A DNA stretch of 52,845 bases from Beijerinckiaceae bacterium (GTDB lineage Bacteria; Pseudomonadota; Alphaproteobacteria; Rhizobiales; Beijerinckiaceae), in contig JAIETL010000074.1 of assembly GCA_019745195.1 (NCBI GenBank), positions 1 to 52,845 of the forward strand. Reading direction: 5' to 3'. The position numbers were made by a program, and so were the translations under genes. This document shows positions 1 through 7,921 of the stretch, one piece after another. Every line of letters begins with the position of its first letter. Position 1 is the first letter of the stretch. A model generated the notes under the pieces. It saw only the letters and a program-made list of their open reading frames with translations. It did no database searches and was not told where the DNA came from.

Positions 1-305
1 AGCGGGCGGATCGGCCGGTCGATCAGGCGCGAGACCAGCGTCTCCTTCTCGGTCGGGCGGCCTTCGCGCTTGAAATAGCCGCCGGGAATGCGGCCGGCGG
101 CGAAGGTCTTCTCCTGGTAGTTCACCGTGAGCGGGAAGAAGTCGATCCCGGGCTTGGGCGACTTGGCGGAGACGACGGTCGCGAGCACGACGGTCTCGCC
201 ATAGGTCGCGAGCACCGCGGCGTCGGCCTGGCGGGCGATCTTGCCGGTTTCGAGCACGAGCTTGCGCCCGCCCCACATCAGTTCTTCGGTCTGGACATCG
301 AACAT
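1..305 (-). CDS. pnp: polynucleotide phosphorylase, N-terminal part (cut by window edge)
   Basis: This is the first 101 or so codons of PNPase, the phosphorolytic 3'-to-5' exoribonuclease of RNA turnover and the degradosome. Translating leftwards from the ATG at 303-305 gives a product beginning [16 protein letters not shown], followed by the RNase PH-like core motifs [31 protein letters not shown] and [17 protein letters not shown], which are diagnostic of the first RNase PH domain. The rest lies outside the window. The gene sits downstream of rpsO on the same strand, the classical bacterial arrangement. The Shine-Dalgarno is weak (an A-rich GAAAG stretch), as is usual for a gene that controls its own message through its leader. 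Confidence 0.95.
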   Translation of the reverse strand, partial: MFDVQTEELMWGGRKLVLETGKIARQADAAVLATYGETVVLATVVSAKSPKPGIDFFPLTVNYQEKTFAAGRIPGGYFKREGRPTEKETLVSRLIDRPIRP

Positions 306-604
306 GGATTTTTCTTTCGGATCGGATTTCGACCCGTCCGGGGTCTTCTGGCCCATAGGCAAGACGACGAAGCGCTCGGTGTGCTGGTGGTGTCCGCGCC
401 CGAGCGCTCGGCAATCCTGCCATGGGCGCAAAGGACGCCCGGCGGGTCATGCGGGGAGGCCGCCCCATGCGGGCCCCGCGCTGACATCGGGAGACGCCGC
501 CCCATTGCGGCGCGCTTCCGAACTTGGTCTTGGCTTGGTTCTTGTGCTTGCTACTTGCAGAACCGCCCGGAGCGGGGTCGCACCGGGCGTGACAATCGCG
601 TCGA
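306..604 (-). other. rpsO-pnp intergenic leader with possible hairpins
   Basis: This 299-nt gap lies between the rpsO stop and the pnp start. I see no credible gene in it. It holds at least two GC-rich inverted repeats: 564-570 pairs with 583-589 (CGCCCGG/CCGGGCG), just after rpsO and without a U-tail, and 451-456 pairs with 474-479 (GCGGGG/CCCCGC). In enterobacteria this gap carries a partial terminator and an RNase III-processed hairpin through which PNPase represses itself. A similar role here is inferred from position only. Confidence 0.4.
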
Positions 605-874
605 TCAGCGGCGGATGCCGAGCTTCTCGATCAGGGTCCTGTAGCGCGGCTCGCTCTTGCTCTTCAGGTAGTCGAGCAGCGAACGGCGCTGCGAGACCAT
701 CTTGAGCAGGCCGCGACGCGAGTGGTTGTCCTTGACATGGGACTTGAAGTGGCCGGTCAGGTTGTTGATGCGCTCCGTCAGGATCGCGACCTGGACTTCC
801 GGCGAGCCGGTGTCGTTCGGCTTCGTGGCATGCTCTTTCAGGAGCGCGGTCTTGCGCTCGGCCGTAATCGACAT
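605..874 (-). CDS. rpsO: 30S ribosomal protein S15
   Basis: An 89-aa primary 16S rRNA-binding protein of the small-subunit platform. The whole sequence fits S15: it starts [16 protein letters not shown] and contains the signatures [34 protein letters not shown] and LLDYLKS. The ATG at 872-874 was chosen over an upstream in-frame ATG because the family begins here and an AAGGAT Shine-Dalgarno lies 6 nt upstream. It precedes pnp on the same strand with a 299-nt gap; the two are often co-transcribed. Confidence 0.97.
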   Translation of the reverse strand: MSITAERKTALLKEHATKPNDTGSPEVQVAILTERINNLTGHFKSHVKDNHSRRGLLKMVSQRRSLLDYLKSKSEPRYRTLIEKLGIRR

Positions 875-978
875 CGTGTGATCCTTCGGTTGGATGTTGA
901 TCTGGCGGGCCACGGCCGGGATGTCGTCCAGCAGGGTCCGGGGTCCACGGATCCTCTCATCGCGGAGAGGCCGTGCAG

Positions 979-994
979 CCGGCGTTCACGCCGG
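979..994. other. perfect 6-bp hairpin in the apaG-rpsO gap
   Basis: CCGGCG-TTCA-CGCCGG forms a perfect stem with a four-base loop, between the apaG stop (1059) and the rpsO start (874). There is no U-run on either side, so it is at best a weak or Rho-assisted terminator of apaG, or part of the rpsO leader. Confidence 0.3.
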
Positions 995-1058
995 TTGGCT
1001 GGGCATATACACGAATGCGGGAGAAAGGCCAGCGCCGCGGCGCGGCGGCTTCGCGACC

Positions 1059-1451
1059 TCAGTGCAGCACCTTCCTCACATAGGGCGAATCGAGCGGGAA
1101 CAGGGGCACGGCCACGTCGAACACGGTGCCGTCCTCGGCCATCATCGCGTAGAAGCCGCGCATCGAGCCGTCCGGCGTCATCAGCGGGCAGCCCGAAGTG
1201 TAGCTGAAGCTCTCGCCGGGCCGCAGCACCGGCTGCTGGCCGATCACGCCCTCGCCGCGCACCTCATGGACCTCGCCGCGCCCGTCGGTGATGAACCAGT
1301 GCCGCGTCATCAACTGCACCGTCCGGTCCGACAGGTTCACGATCTCGATCGTATAGGCCCAGAAATAGCGGCCCTGCGCATGCGAGGATTCGCCGTCCAT
1401 GAAGCGCGGCGAGGCGGTCACGCGCACGCCATGCGTCTCCTCCTGATACAT
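1059..1451 (-). CDS. apaG: ApaG family protein
   Basis: A 130-aa ApaG domain protein (fibronectin-III-like fold), named for its genetic link to Co2+ resistance and Ap4A metabolism; the molecular function is unsettled. Diagnostic motifs are the N-terminal GVRVTASPRF, FWAYTIEIVN near residue 31, LMTRHWFITD near 47, VRGEGVIGQQPVL and SYTSGCPL, ending near FPLDSPYVRKVLH. The start at 1451 follows a strong GAGGAGG Shine-Dalgarno; an in-frame extension of 42 codons upstream is Arg-rich noise. It is divergent from the phosphatidyltransferase gene, leaving about 97 bp for two promoters. Confidence 0.93.
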   Translation of the reverse strand: MYQEETHGVRVTASPRFMDGESSHAQGRYFWAYTIEIVNLSDRTVQLMTRHWFITDGRGEVHEVRGEGVIGQQPVLRPGESFSYTSGCPLMTPDGSMRGFYAMMAEDGTVFDVAVPLFPLDSPYVRKVLH

Positions 1452-1548
1452 GCCGGGGCCTCCTCGTCGCCGCGCCGTGCCGGGCGATCTGTTATGGTCG
1501 CCCGCAACGCGCGGTTCAATCCTGCCGCGCCGCATTCGGGGCAAGCCC

Positions 1549-2154
1549 ATGTTCGACGGCCGCCTGCGCGCCATCATCGACCCGCCGCTCGACGCCGCCG
1601 GCCGCGCGCTCGCACGGCGCGGGGTGTCGGCCGATCATGTCACGCTGGCGGGACTCGCGCTCGGCCTGGGCTGCGCGCTTGCCGTCTGCCTCGGGCACGA
1701 TCTCGCCGCGCTTGTGCTGCTCGCCGCCTCGCGCCTGTTCGACGGACTCGACGGCGCCGTGGCGCGCGCCGCGAAGCCGAGCGATCGCGGCGGCTTTCTC
1801 GACATCGCCTGCGATTTCCTCTTCTACGGCGCGGTGCCGCTGGCGTTTGCCCTGCGCGAGCCCGCCGCCAACGCGCTGCCGGCGGCCGTCCTGCTCTTCG
1901 CCTTCTACGTCAACGGCGCGAGCTTCCTCGCCTTCGCCGTGATGGCGGCCAAGCGCGGGCTCGAGACGACGCAGCGCGGCGTCAAGTCGCTCTACTTCAC
2001 AGCCGGCCTCGCGGAGGGAGCCGAGACGATCGCCTGCTTTGCAGCGATGATGCTGTGGCCGGGCTGGTTTCCGGTGCTGGCGCTCGCCTTTGCCGCATTG
2101 ACGCTGGTGACGGCGCTTAGCCGGGTGATTCTCGCGTGGACAACTTTCCGCTGA
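1549..2154 (+). CDS. CDP-alcohol phosphatidyltransferase family membrane protein
   Basis: A 201-aa integral membrane enzyme of the CDP-alcohol phosphatidyltransferase family, which transfers a phosphatidyl group from CDP-diacylglycerol (or a similar CDP-alcohol) to an acceptor hydroxyl. The family signature D-x2-DG-x2-AR-x8-G-x3-D-x3-D is intact as DGLDGAVAR, then GGFLDIACD around residues 65-86. About six hydrophobic segments follow the amphipathic N-terminus. The ATG at 1549 fits the family start; an in-frame extension upstream overlaps the divergent apaG promoter. The acceptor (glycerol phosphate, inositol or other) cannot be told from the sequence. Confidence 0.87.
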   Translation: MFDGRLRAIIDPPLDAAGRALARRGVSADHVTLAGLALGLGCALAVCLGHDLAALVLLAASRLFDGLDGAVARAAKPSDRGGFLDIACDFLFYGAVPLAFALREPAANALPAAVLLFAFYVNGASFLAFAVMAAKRGLETTQRGVKSLYFTAGLAEGAETIACFAAMMLWPGWFPVLALAFAALTLVTALSRVILAWTTFR

Positions 2155-2223
2155 CGCCGCGCGCTGCGGCGCTTCCGGCCGCAACGCGATAAACTGTCCG
2201 ATCACGATGATGGGACGAAAGAC

Positions 2224-3393
2224 ATGGTGGCGATGCCGGATCTCCGGTCGGACAAGGCGGATGCGGGGGCCTCGCTAAGCGGCCCCTCGGGCGTTTTGCC
2301 GCGTCAGGACATCCGCAAACTGGTCCAGCGCAACATGGTGCGCTCGGCCTCGGGCCAGTTCGTCGAGAGTCAGTTCCAGCCGGCAAGCCTCGATCTGCGG
2401 CTGGGTGAACGCGCCTACCGCGTTCGCGCGAGCTTTCTGCCGGGCCCCGAACGCACTGTCGAGCAGGTCCTGGCCGAACTGACGCAGGACGAGGTGTCGC
2501 TGGCCGAGGGCGCGATTCTCGAGCGCAACTGCGTCTATGTGGTCGAGTTGATGGAATCGCTTTCGGGTCTCCCCGCGACCATCTCGGCCTTCGCCAACCC
2601 CAAGAGTTCGACGGGCCGCATCGACGTCTTCACGCGGCTGATCGCCGACAGGGCGGACGCCTTCGATACGGTCGCGGGCGGCTACACCGGCAAGCTCTAT
2701 GCCGAAATCTCGCCGTCGAGTTTTTCGATCAGGGTGCGGCAGGGCAGTCGGCTCAACCAGCTCCGCTTCCGGCGGCGCGCCGGGGGACAGGACGAGGCCG
2801 CGGGCTTTCGCCTCAGCGACAGGGAGCTGCGCGAGGTTCACGAGCGCACTCCGCTCGTCGACGGCCAGGTCGCGATCCGCAACGGGTTGCTTTTCAGCAT
2901 TCTGCTGGCCGGGGATATGGAAGGCGAGGTCATCGGCTATCAGGCCCAGCGCTTCACCGACGTGATCGACGTCGATCGCGTTGGCGGCTACGCCATCGAC
3001 GATTTCTGGACGCCGATCCGGGCGAGGCGCGACCGACGCCTGATCCTCGATCCACACCAGTTCTACATCCTGGCCTCGAAGGAAAAGCTCCATATTCCGC
3101 CGGGCTTTGCGGCGGAAATGGCCCCCATCGACCCGACCATGGGCGAGTTCCGCGTCCATTACGCCGGGTTCTTCGATCCCGGCTTCGGCGTCGGGGCCGA
3201 TGGTGCGCCGGGCTCTCGCGGCGTGCTCGAAGTGCGCAGCCACGAGGTTCCCTTCGTGCTGGAGGACGGGCAGGTCGTGGGACGGCTGGCCTTCGAGCGC
3301 ATGGCGGCCGAACCCGACGCGCTCTATGGCCAGATCGGCACCTCGAACTATCAGGGCCAGGCGCTCAAGCTCTCGAAGCATTTCCGGGACTGA
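2224..3393 (+). CDS. dcd: 2'-deoxycytidine 5'-triphosphate deaminase, long alphaproteobacterial form
   Basis: A 389-aa protein of the DCD family, thought to deaminate dCTP to dUTP for thymidylate synthesis. It is about twice the length of E. coli Dcd (193 aa) and appears to contain two dUTPase-like beta barrels: the first half carries QFQPASLDLRLG (near 50), AFANPKSSTGRIDVF (near 121) and YAEISPSSFSIRV; the second half carries IPPGFAAEM and HYAGFFDPGFGVG (near 305), matching the Dcd pattern AGxxDPGF. The SSTGR segment resembles the catalytic loop. The start is the ATG at 2224 after GGGACGAAAG; the ATG at 2233 is an alternative. It stands alone downstream of the phosphatidyltransferase. Confidence 0.85.
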   Translation: MVAMPDLRSDKADAGASLSGPSGVLPRQDIRKLVQRNMVRSASGQFVESQFQPASLDLRLGERAYRVRASFLPGPERTVEQVLAELTQDEVSLAEGAILERNCVYVVELMESLSGLPATISAFANPKSSTGRIDVFTRLIADRADAFDTVAGGYTGKLYAEISPSSFSIRVRQGSRLNQLRFRRRAGGQDEAAGFRLSDRELREVHERTPLVDGQVAIRNGLLFSILLAGDMEGEVIGYQAQRFTDVIDVDRVGGYAIDDFWTPIRARRDRRLILDPHQFYILASKEKLHIPPGFAAEMAPIDPTMGEFRVHYAGFFDPGFGVGADGAPGSRGVLEVRSHEVPFVLEDGQVVGRLAFERMAAEPDALYGQIGTSNYQGQALKLSKHFRD

Positions 3394-3446
3394 GCGATCA
3401 CGCGATCTTGCGCGGCAGCGCCTTTATTGCACTGCAATCGAGGCGC

Positions 3447-3572
3447 ATGGTCGGGTTCATGACGATCTACCACTATGCCGGCCTCGTGGCCGTTCCCGCG
3501 CTGGTCGCGGTCTATTTCGCCGCCATCCGCTGGGCGACGCGCACCAACGAACTTGCGCCGCGACGTCGCTGA
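3447..3572 (+). CDS. possible 41-aa single-span membrane protein
   Basis: A short frame encoding 41 residues with one hydrophobic helix (YHYAGLVAVPALVAVYFAA) and a positively charged tail ending APRRR. This topology is typical of small inner-membrane proteins. GAGG lies just upstream of the ATG; an internal ATG at 3459 is an alternative. It sits between dcd and the convergent PepSY gene, ending 3 bp from that gene's stop. No family is recognised and it could be a chance frame. Confidence 0.35.
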   Translation: MVGFMTIYHYAGLVAVPALVAVYFAAIRWATRTNELAPRRR

Positions 3573-3575
3573 CGC

Positions 3576-3896
3576 TCAGCGCACGTCAACGACATCACCG
3601 TCGCGCGAAATGATCACGCGAATCTCGTCGCCATTGCGATCTAGGCCGCTGATGCGCCAGCCGCGCGGCGTCTCGCGCACGCGCTCGACCTCTTCCACGC
3701 CCTGCCTGCGCGCGATCCGCACCGCCTCGCGCTCCGAAATCCCGTCAAAGCGAGGACGGGGCGCGTAGCGTTCGGGGCCGGGATCGATGCGCAGACCGCC
3801 CGGCCCGAACTCGATGCCCTGGGCCTGTGCCGCGCCGGCCATCATGAGGATGGCGAGGGAGGCGCAGGCGATGCGGTTGAAGGGCGGCTTGGACAT
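3576..3896 (-). CDS. secreted PepSY-like domain protein
   Basis: A 106-aa exported protein. A cleavable signal peptide covers residues 1 to about 26 (Lys/Arg start, hydrophobic core ending AGAAQAQ). After a short Pro/Gly/Arg spacer comes a PepSY-like unit: GISEREAVRIARRQGVEEV, then RGWRISGLDRNGDEIRVII ending DGDVVDVR. This kind of small periplasmic PepSY protein is common in Rhizobiales and has no assigned function. The start at 3896 gives a proper signal peptide; the longer in-frame version does not. Convergent with the 41-aa frame. Confidence 0.75.
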   Translation of the reverse strand: MSKPPFNRIACASLAILMMAGAAQAQGIEFGPGGLRIDPGPERYAPRPRFDGISEREAVRIARRQGVEEVERVRETPRGWRISGLDRNGDEIRVIISRDGDVVDVR

Positions 3897-4092
3897 CGTA
3901 GGCCTCGTCGATTCGGTTTGCGGCACCGCTTCAGCGCGTCTCGGAATCATGGCGGCCTGATGGCCTGTCGCGTATTTTCGGTCGGGTGCGCGTAAAATTG
4001 TTTGGTGGATGACAGGTCGCGGCGAAGCCGTTATGCATGGGTCCGCATCGGCGCGACAGTCTTCGAGGCTGGGCTTTGGCGTTGGGCCGGAT

Positions 4093-4167
4093 GCGGGCGT
4101 AGTTCAGTGGTAGAACGTCAGCTTCCCAAGCTGAATGTCGTCGGTTCGATCCCGATCGCCCGCTCCA
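4093..4167 (+). tRNA. tRNA-Gly (anticodon CCC)
   Basis: A complete cloverleaf: acceptor GCGGGCG paired with CGCCCGC; D arm GTTC/GAAC; anticodon stem TCAGC/GCTGA with loop TTCCCAA, giving anticodon CCC; T arm GTCGG/CCGAT around TTCGATC. The 3' CCA is encoded (4165-4167). It decodes GGG glycine codons. It stands alone between two minus-strand genes. Confidence 0.97.
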
Positions 4168-4221
4168 AATCCCCTCGATCACAAGCGGCTGGCGCGTTGT
4201 GTCTCGCGCCGCACGAGCGTC

Positions 4222-5427
4222 TCAGCCGGTGCGTTCGGCGATGGCGGTTCCCGCCGCCCAGCCCGACGACCACGCCCATTGAAAATTATAGCCGCCGAGC
4301 CAGCCCGTGACATCGACCACTTCGCCGATGAAATACAGGCCGTCGACGGTCCTGGCCTCCATCGTCCGCGAGTTCAGGCAAGATGTGTCGACGCCACCGA
4401 GCGTCACCTCGGCGGTTCGGTATCCTTCCGATCCGATCGGCGTGACCTCCCAACCCCGAATCGCGGCGGCGATCGCCGCCAGCGCCCTGTCGCCGGCGTC
4501 GCCGATGGGTCCGGCCCAGCCATGGGCATCCGCGAGATAGGTCGCCAATCGCTTTGGCAGGATATCGCCAAGCGTATTGGAGAGGCTTCTGCGGCCGTTC
4601 GCTTGCCTCAAGGCGCGCAATTCGGCGAACAGGTCACGCGTGGGCAGAAACGCGATCCTGATCGACGCCTTCTCGCGCCAGTAGGATGAAATCTGCAGGA
4701 TCGCGGGTCCAGACAACCCGCGATGCGTGAACAGCAGCGCCTCGTCGAACCGGGCCTTGCCGCACGAGACGCGGGCGTCCGCGGCGACGCCGGCCAGCTC
4801 GCGAAACCCGGCAAGCACATCTTCGCCGAAGGTCAGCGGCACCAGCGCCGGGCGCGTATCCGTCACCGCCAGACCGAACTGGCCGGCAATCTGATAGCCG
4901 AGGCCGGACGCTCCCATCTTCGGAATGGATTTTCCACCGGACGCGACGACGAAGTGCCGGCAGCGAAGCTGCGCGGCCCCATCGCCGCCAAGCGTGACCG
5001 CAAAGCCGTCATCGCTGCGCTCGAGCCTGTCCATGGTGGTTGCGAGGCGCAAATCGCAGCCCGCCTGCGCCATCTCGTCGGTCAGCATGGCGATGATGTC
5101 TTTGGCGGAGCTGTCGCAGAAAAGCTGCCCCAGCGTCTTCTCGTGATAGGCGATGCCGTGTTTCTCGACCAGGGCCACGAAATCATGCTGCGTATATCGG
5201 CCCAGCGCCGATTTGGCGAAATGCGGGTTGCCGGAGAGAAAGTTGGCAGCGCTCGTGCCGAGATTGGTGAAGTTGCAGCGGCCCCCGCCGGAGATGCGGA
5301 TCTTCTCGCCCGGCGCGCGGGCGTGATCGACGATCAGGACACGCCCGCCGCGCGATGCGGCATGGATCGCGCACATCATGCCGGCGGCCCCGGCGCCCAG
5401 GATCACAGTGTCGAACCATACCGACAT
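4222..5427 (-). CDS. BaiN/HI0933-family NAD(P)/FAD-dependent flavoprotein
   Basis: A 401-aa flavoprotein of the HI0933/YhiN/BaiN family. The N-terminal dinucleotide fold is VILGAGAAGMMCAIHAA (residues 8-24), followed by an acidic strand end (LIVDH), the family hallmark GEKIRISGGGRCNFTN (about 40-55), and a middle domain with FVVASGGKSIPKMGASGLGY. The C-terminal FAD-closing motif GLYFIGEVVDVTGWLGGYNFQWAWSSG is present in full. The family's general substrate is unknown; one gut member reduces bile-acid intermediates, which should not be extrapolated here. The start gives the canonical short lead before the GxGxxG loop. Confidence 0.88.
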   Translation of the reverse strand: MSVWFDTVILGAGAAGMMCAIHAASRGGRVLIVDHARAPGEKIRISGGGRCNFTNLGTSAANFLSGNPHFAKSALGRYTQHDFVALVEKHGIAYHEKTLGQLFCDSSAKDIIAMLTDEMAQAGCDLRLATTMDRLERSDDGFAVTLGGDGAAQLRCRHFVVASGGKSIPKMGASGLGYQIAGQFGLAVTDTRPALVPLTFGEDVLAGFRELAGVAADARVSCGKARFDEALLFTHRGLSGPAILQISSYWREKASIRIAFLPTRDLFAELRALRQANGRRSLSNTLGDILPKRLATYLADAHGWAGPIGDAGDRALAAIAAAIRGWEVTPIGSEGYRTAEVTLGGVDTSCLNSRTMEARTVDGLYFIGEVVDVTGWLGGYNFQWAWSSGWAAGTAIAERTG

Positions 5428-5598
5428 CGCTTGCGGCTAGCTCCGGAACGGCCCTGACGGCGATTGCGCTGCGTCGCGGACGGCATCGCACGACGTGTTC
5501 GCCCCGGTAGATGATCCGCGATCGTCCAGCAACCGGCGTTCCTGCGGTCGAGCCTTGCGCCTCTTTCGCGCCCTGACGCCAAAGCCTATCTACCAGCG

Positions 5599-7059
5599 AT
5601 GACCTCGCCCTCCTTCGACAACTCCTATGCCCGCTTGCCCGCGCGGTTCTTCGCCAGCGTAGAGCCCGGCCCGGTCGGGGCTCCGCGCCTGATCAAGGTC
5701 AACGAGGCGCTCGCCCGCGAACTCGGCTTCGATCCGGACTGGCTGTCCTCTCCGCAGGGCGTCGCCATGCTGGCGGGCAACCAGATCGTCGAGGGGGCCG
5801 AGCCGATCGCGGTGGCCTATGCCGGTCATCAGTTCGGCGGGTTCAGCCCGCAGCTCGGCGATGGCCGCGCGCTGCTGCTCGGCGAGGTGATCGACCGCAG
5901 CGGCCGCCGCCGCGATATCCAGCTCAAGGGCTCCGGGCCGACGCCCTTTTCGCGTCGCGGCGATGGCCGCGCGGCGCTGGGGCCTGTCCTGCGCGAATAC
6001 ATCGTCAGTGAAGCGATGGCCGCGCTCGGCGTTCCCACCACGCGCGCGCTCGCCGCGGTCGCGACCGGCGAGCCGGTCCGGCGCGAGACGCTGCTGCCGG
6101 GCGCGGTGCTGACGCGCGTGGCGGCGAGCCATGTCCGGATCGGCACCTTCCAGTATTTCGCGGCGCGCGGCGATGTCGCGGCCCTGCGCCTGCTCGCCGA
6201 CCATGTGATCGCCCGCCACTATCCGCAGGCCATCGACAGCGAAGCACCCTGTCTGGCATTGCTCGCGGCCGTGATCGCGGCGCAAGCCGCTCTCGTCGCG
6301 CGCTGGATGCAGATCGGCTTCATCCATGGCGTGATGAACACCGACAACATGGCGATCGCCGGCGAGACGCTGGATTACGGCCCCTGCGCCTTCATGGATG
6401 CCTATGATCCGGCGACCGTGTTCAGCGCCATCGACGAGCATGGCCGCTATGCCTATGGCAACCAGCCGCCGATCGCGCGCTGGAACCTGACCCGTTTCGC
6501 CGAGGCGCTGCTGCCGCTGCTGGCCGACGACGCCGACAGGGCGGTCGCGCTGGCGCAGCAGGCGCTGGACGGGTTCGACGGACTTTTCCAGCCGGCCCTG
6601 CTCGGCGGCTTTCGCCGCAAGCTCGGGCTGTTTGTCGAAGAGGATGGGGACGCGCCGCTGATCAACGGCCTGCTCGACATCATGAAGCGCGGCCGGGCCG
6701 ACTTTACGCTGGTATTCCGGCGGCTGGGCGAGCACGACATCTCCGCCTGCCGCGCCCTGTTCGACAATCCGGCCGAGTTCGATGGCTGGGAGAGCCAATG
6801 GCGCACCCGCCTCGCCCGCGAGGCAATCTCGCCGGCCGCGCGCCAGGCGGCCATGATGCGCGTGAACCCGCTCTACATCCCGCGCAACCATCGCGTCGAG
6901 GCCGTGATCGAGGCCGCCGTGGAACGCCAGGATTTTGCCCCGTTCGAGGATTTGCTCGCGGTTCTCGCACGACCCTATGACGAGCAGCCCGGGCGTGAAG
7001 ACCATGCGCTGCCGCCGGCCCCGCATGAACGCGTGCTGGCGACATTCTGCGGAACGTGA
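5599..7059 (+). CDS. selO: protein adenylyltransferase SelO (YdiU family)
   Basis: A 486-aa SelO-family pseudokinase. The family transfers AMP from ATP to Ser/Thr/Tyr of target proteins in redox homeostasis. Core motifs are [21 protein letters not shown] (near 75), [20 protein letters not shown] (near 112), [20 protein letters not shown] (near 133), and the metal and catalytic segment [20 protein letters not shown] (near 248). The C-terminus holds a lone cysteine in ...ATFCGT where other members carry a redox CxxC or CxxU pair, so the usual C-terminal disulfide cannot form as such. Monocistronic and divergent from the BaiN-like gene. Confidence 0.93.
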   Translation: MTSPSFDNSYARLPARFFASVEPGPVGAPRLIKVNEALARELGFDPDWLSSPQGVAMLAGNQIVEGAEPIAVAYAGHQFGGFSPQLGDGRALLLGEVIDRSGRRRDIQLKGSGPTPFSRRGDGRAALGPVLREYIVSEAMAALGVPTTRALAAVATGEPVRRETLLPGAVLTRVAASHVRIGTFQYFAARGDVAALRLLADHVIARHYPQAIDSEAPCLALLAAVIAAQAALVARWMQIGFIHGVMNTDNMAIAGETLDYGPCAFMDAYDPATVFSAIDEHGRYAYGNQPPIARWNLTRFAEALLPLLADDADRAVALAQQALDGFDGLFQPALLGGFRRKLGLFVEEDGDAPLINGLLDIMKRGRADFTLVFRRLGEHDISACRALFDNPAEFDGWESQWRTRLAREAISPAARQAAMMRVNPLYIPRNHRVEAVIEAAVERQDFAPFEDLLAVLARPYDEQPGREDHALPPAPHERVLATFCGT

Positions 7060-7120
7060 AGACGTCCTGCGGCAAGACCGGCGCTTTCGGTGCGCGGGCT
7101 TGCCCGCTATGCTGGCGACC

Positions 7121-7297
7121 ATGACGCGACCCGATGATCTGACGCATCCAGACGATCCGCCGGCTTCGCGGCTCGGCCTGACGCTGCTCGCCGGCGGTGC
7201 TTTCGCGCTGCTGCTGGCCGGGCTGCTGCTCTGGTGGCGCGAGGGCGACAAGCTCTTTACGGACGGTCTCATCGCCGCCATCGTTGCCTGCTTCTGA
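7121..7297 (+). CDS. small membrane protein upstream of the Sco gene
   Basis: A 58-aa frame with one clear transmembrane helix (LTLLAGGAFALLLAGLLLWW) flanked by a polar N-terminus rich in Pro/Asp and a short hydrophobic end (GLIAAIVACF). It ends 36 bp before the GTG of the Sco gene, so the two are probably co-transcribed. An in-frame ATG at 7109 is an alternative start. The family is not recognised; a role next to Sco in cytochrome oxidase copper delivery is only a positional guess. Confidence 0.5.
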   Translation: MTRPDDLTHPDDPPASRLGLTLLAGGAFALLLAGLLLWWREGDKLFTDGLIAAIVACF

Positions 7298-7333
7298 GCG
7301 CGCATCCCCCTCCCACCCTGCCGGAAGAACCCC

Positions 7334-7921
7334 GTGAACCGCCGTCTCGTCCTGCCTCTCGTCGTGTTTCTGGTCGGCGCCGTCGCGCTGGCGGCTGCGG
7401 CCTTCATCACCTTCGCGCCGCAGCGGTCCGGCCAGAGCGGCACGGCCAGCGTCGGCGGGCCGTTTTCGCTGACGACGCAGGCAGGCCAGAAGCTGACCGA
7501 CGCCGACCTGCGCGGCGCGCCTTTCCTCGTCTTCTTCGGGTTCACCCACTGTCCCGACATCTGCCCGACGAAGCTGTTCGAGATTTCGGAGGCGTTGCGC
7601 GCGGCCGGGCCCAAGGGCGAGAAGCTGAAGGCGCTGTTCGTCAGCGTCGATCCCGCGCGCGACACGCCCGAAGTTCTCAAGAGCTATCTCGGCTCCTTCG
7701 ATCCGCGCATCATCGGCCTGACCGGCGATCAGGCGGCGGTCGATGCAACGGTCAGAGCCTACCGCGCCTACGCCAAGAAGGTGCCGCTCAAGGATGGCGA
7801 CTACACCATGGACCACACGGCGCTGGTCTATCTGATGGACAAGCGCGGCGGCTTCGTTGGGGCCTTCAATATCGAGCGGCCGCCGGCGGAAGCGGCGGCC
7901 GAATGGCTGCGGCATCTGTGA
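7334..7921 (+). CDS. SCO1/SenC/PrrC-family copper chaperone
   Basis: A 195-aa membrane-anchored, thioredoxin-fold protein of the Sco family, which delivers copper to the CuA site of cytochrome c oxidase or acts as a thiol reductant at the periplasmic face. One N-terminal anchor (about residues 5-27) is followed by a domain with the copper motif CPDIC (Cys73, Cys77 in FTHCPDICPTK) and the third ligand His161 in TMDHTALVYL. The GTG start at 7334 follows a GGAAGA Shine-Dalgarno and places the anchor at the very N-terminus. The last 56 bp overlap the 3' end of the convergent glycosyltransferase gene. Confidence 0.92.
   Translation: MNRRLVLPLVVFLVGAVALAAAAFITFAPQRSGQSGTASVGGPFSLTTQAGQKLTDADLRGAPFLVFFGFTHCPDICPTKLFEISEALRAAGPKGEKLKALFVSVDPARDTPEVLKSYLGSFDPRIIGLTGDQAAVDATVRAYRAYAKKVPLKDGDYTMDHTALVYLMDKRGGFVGAFNIERPPAEAAAEWLRHL

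Noticed and set aside
3931..4182. An 83-codon minus-strand frame reading across tRNA-Gly
   Set aside because: The apparent protein is antisense to the tRNA; such products are a familiar misprediction.
5590..7680. A 696-codon minus-strand open frame
   Set aside because: Antisense of selO and part of the Sco gene; composition dominated by Arg/Gly/Ala/Asp/His, no motifs.
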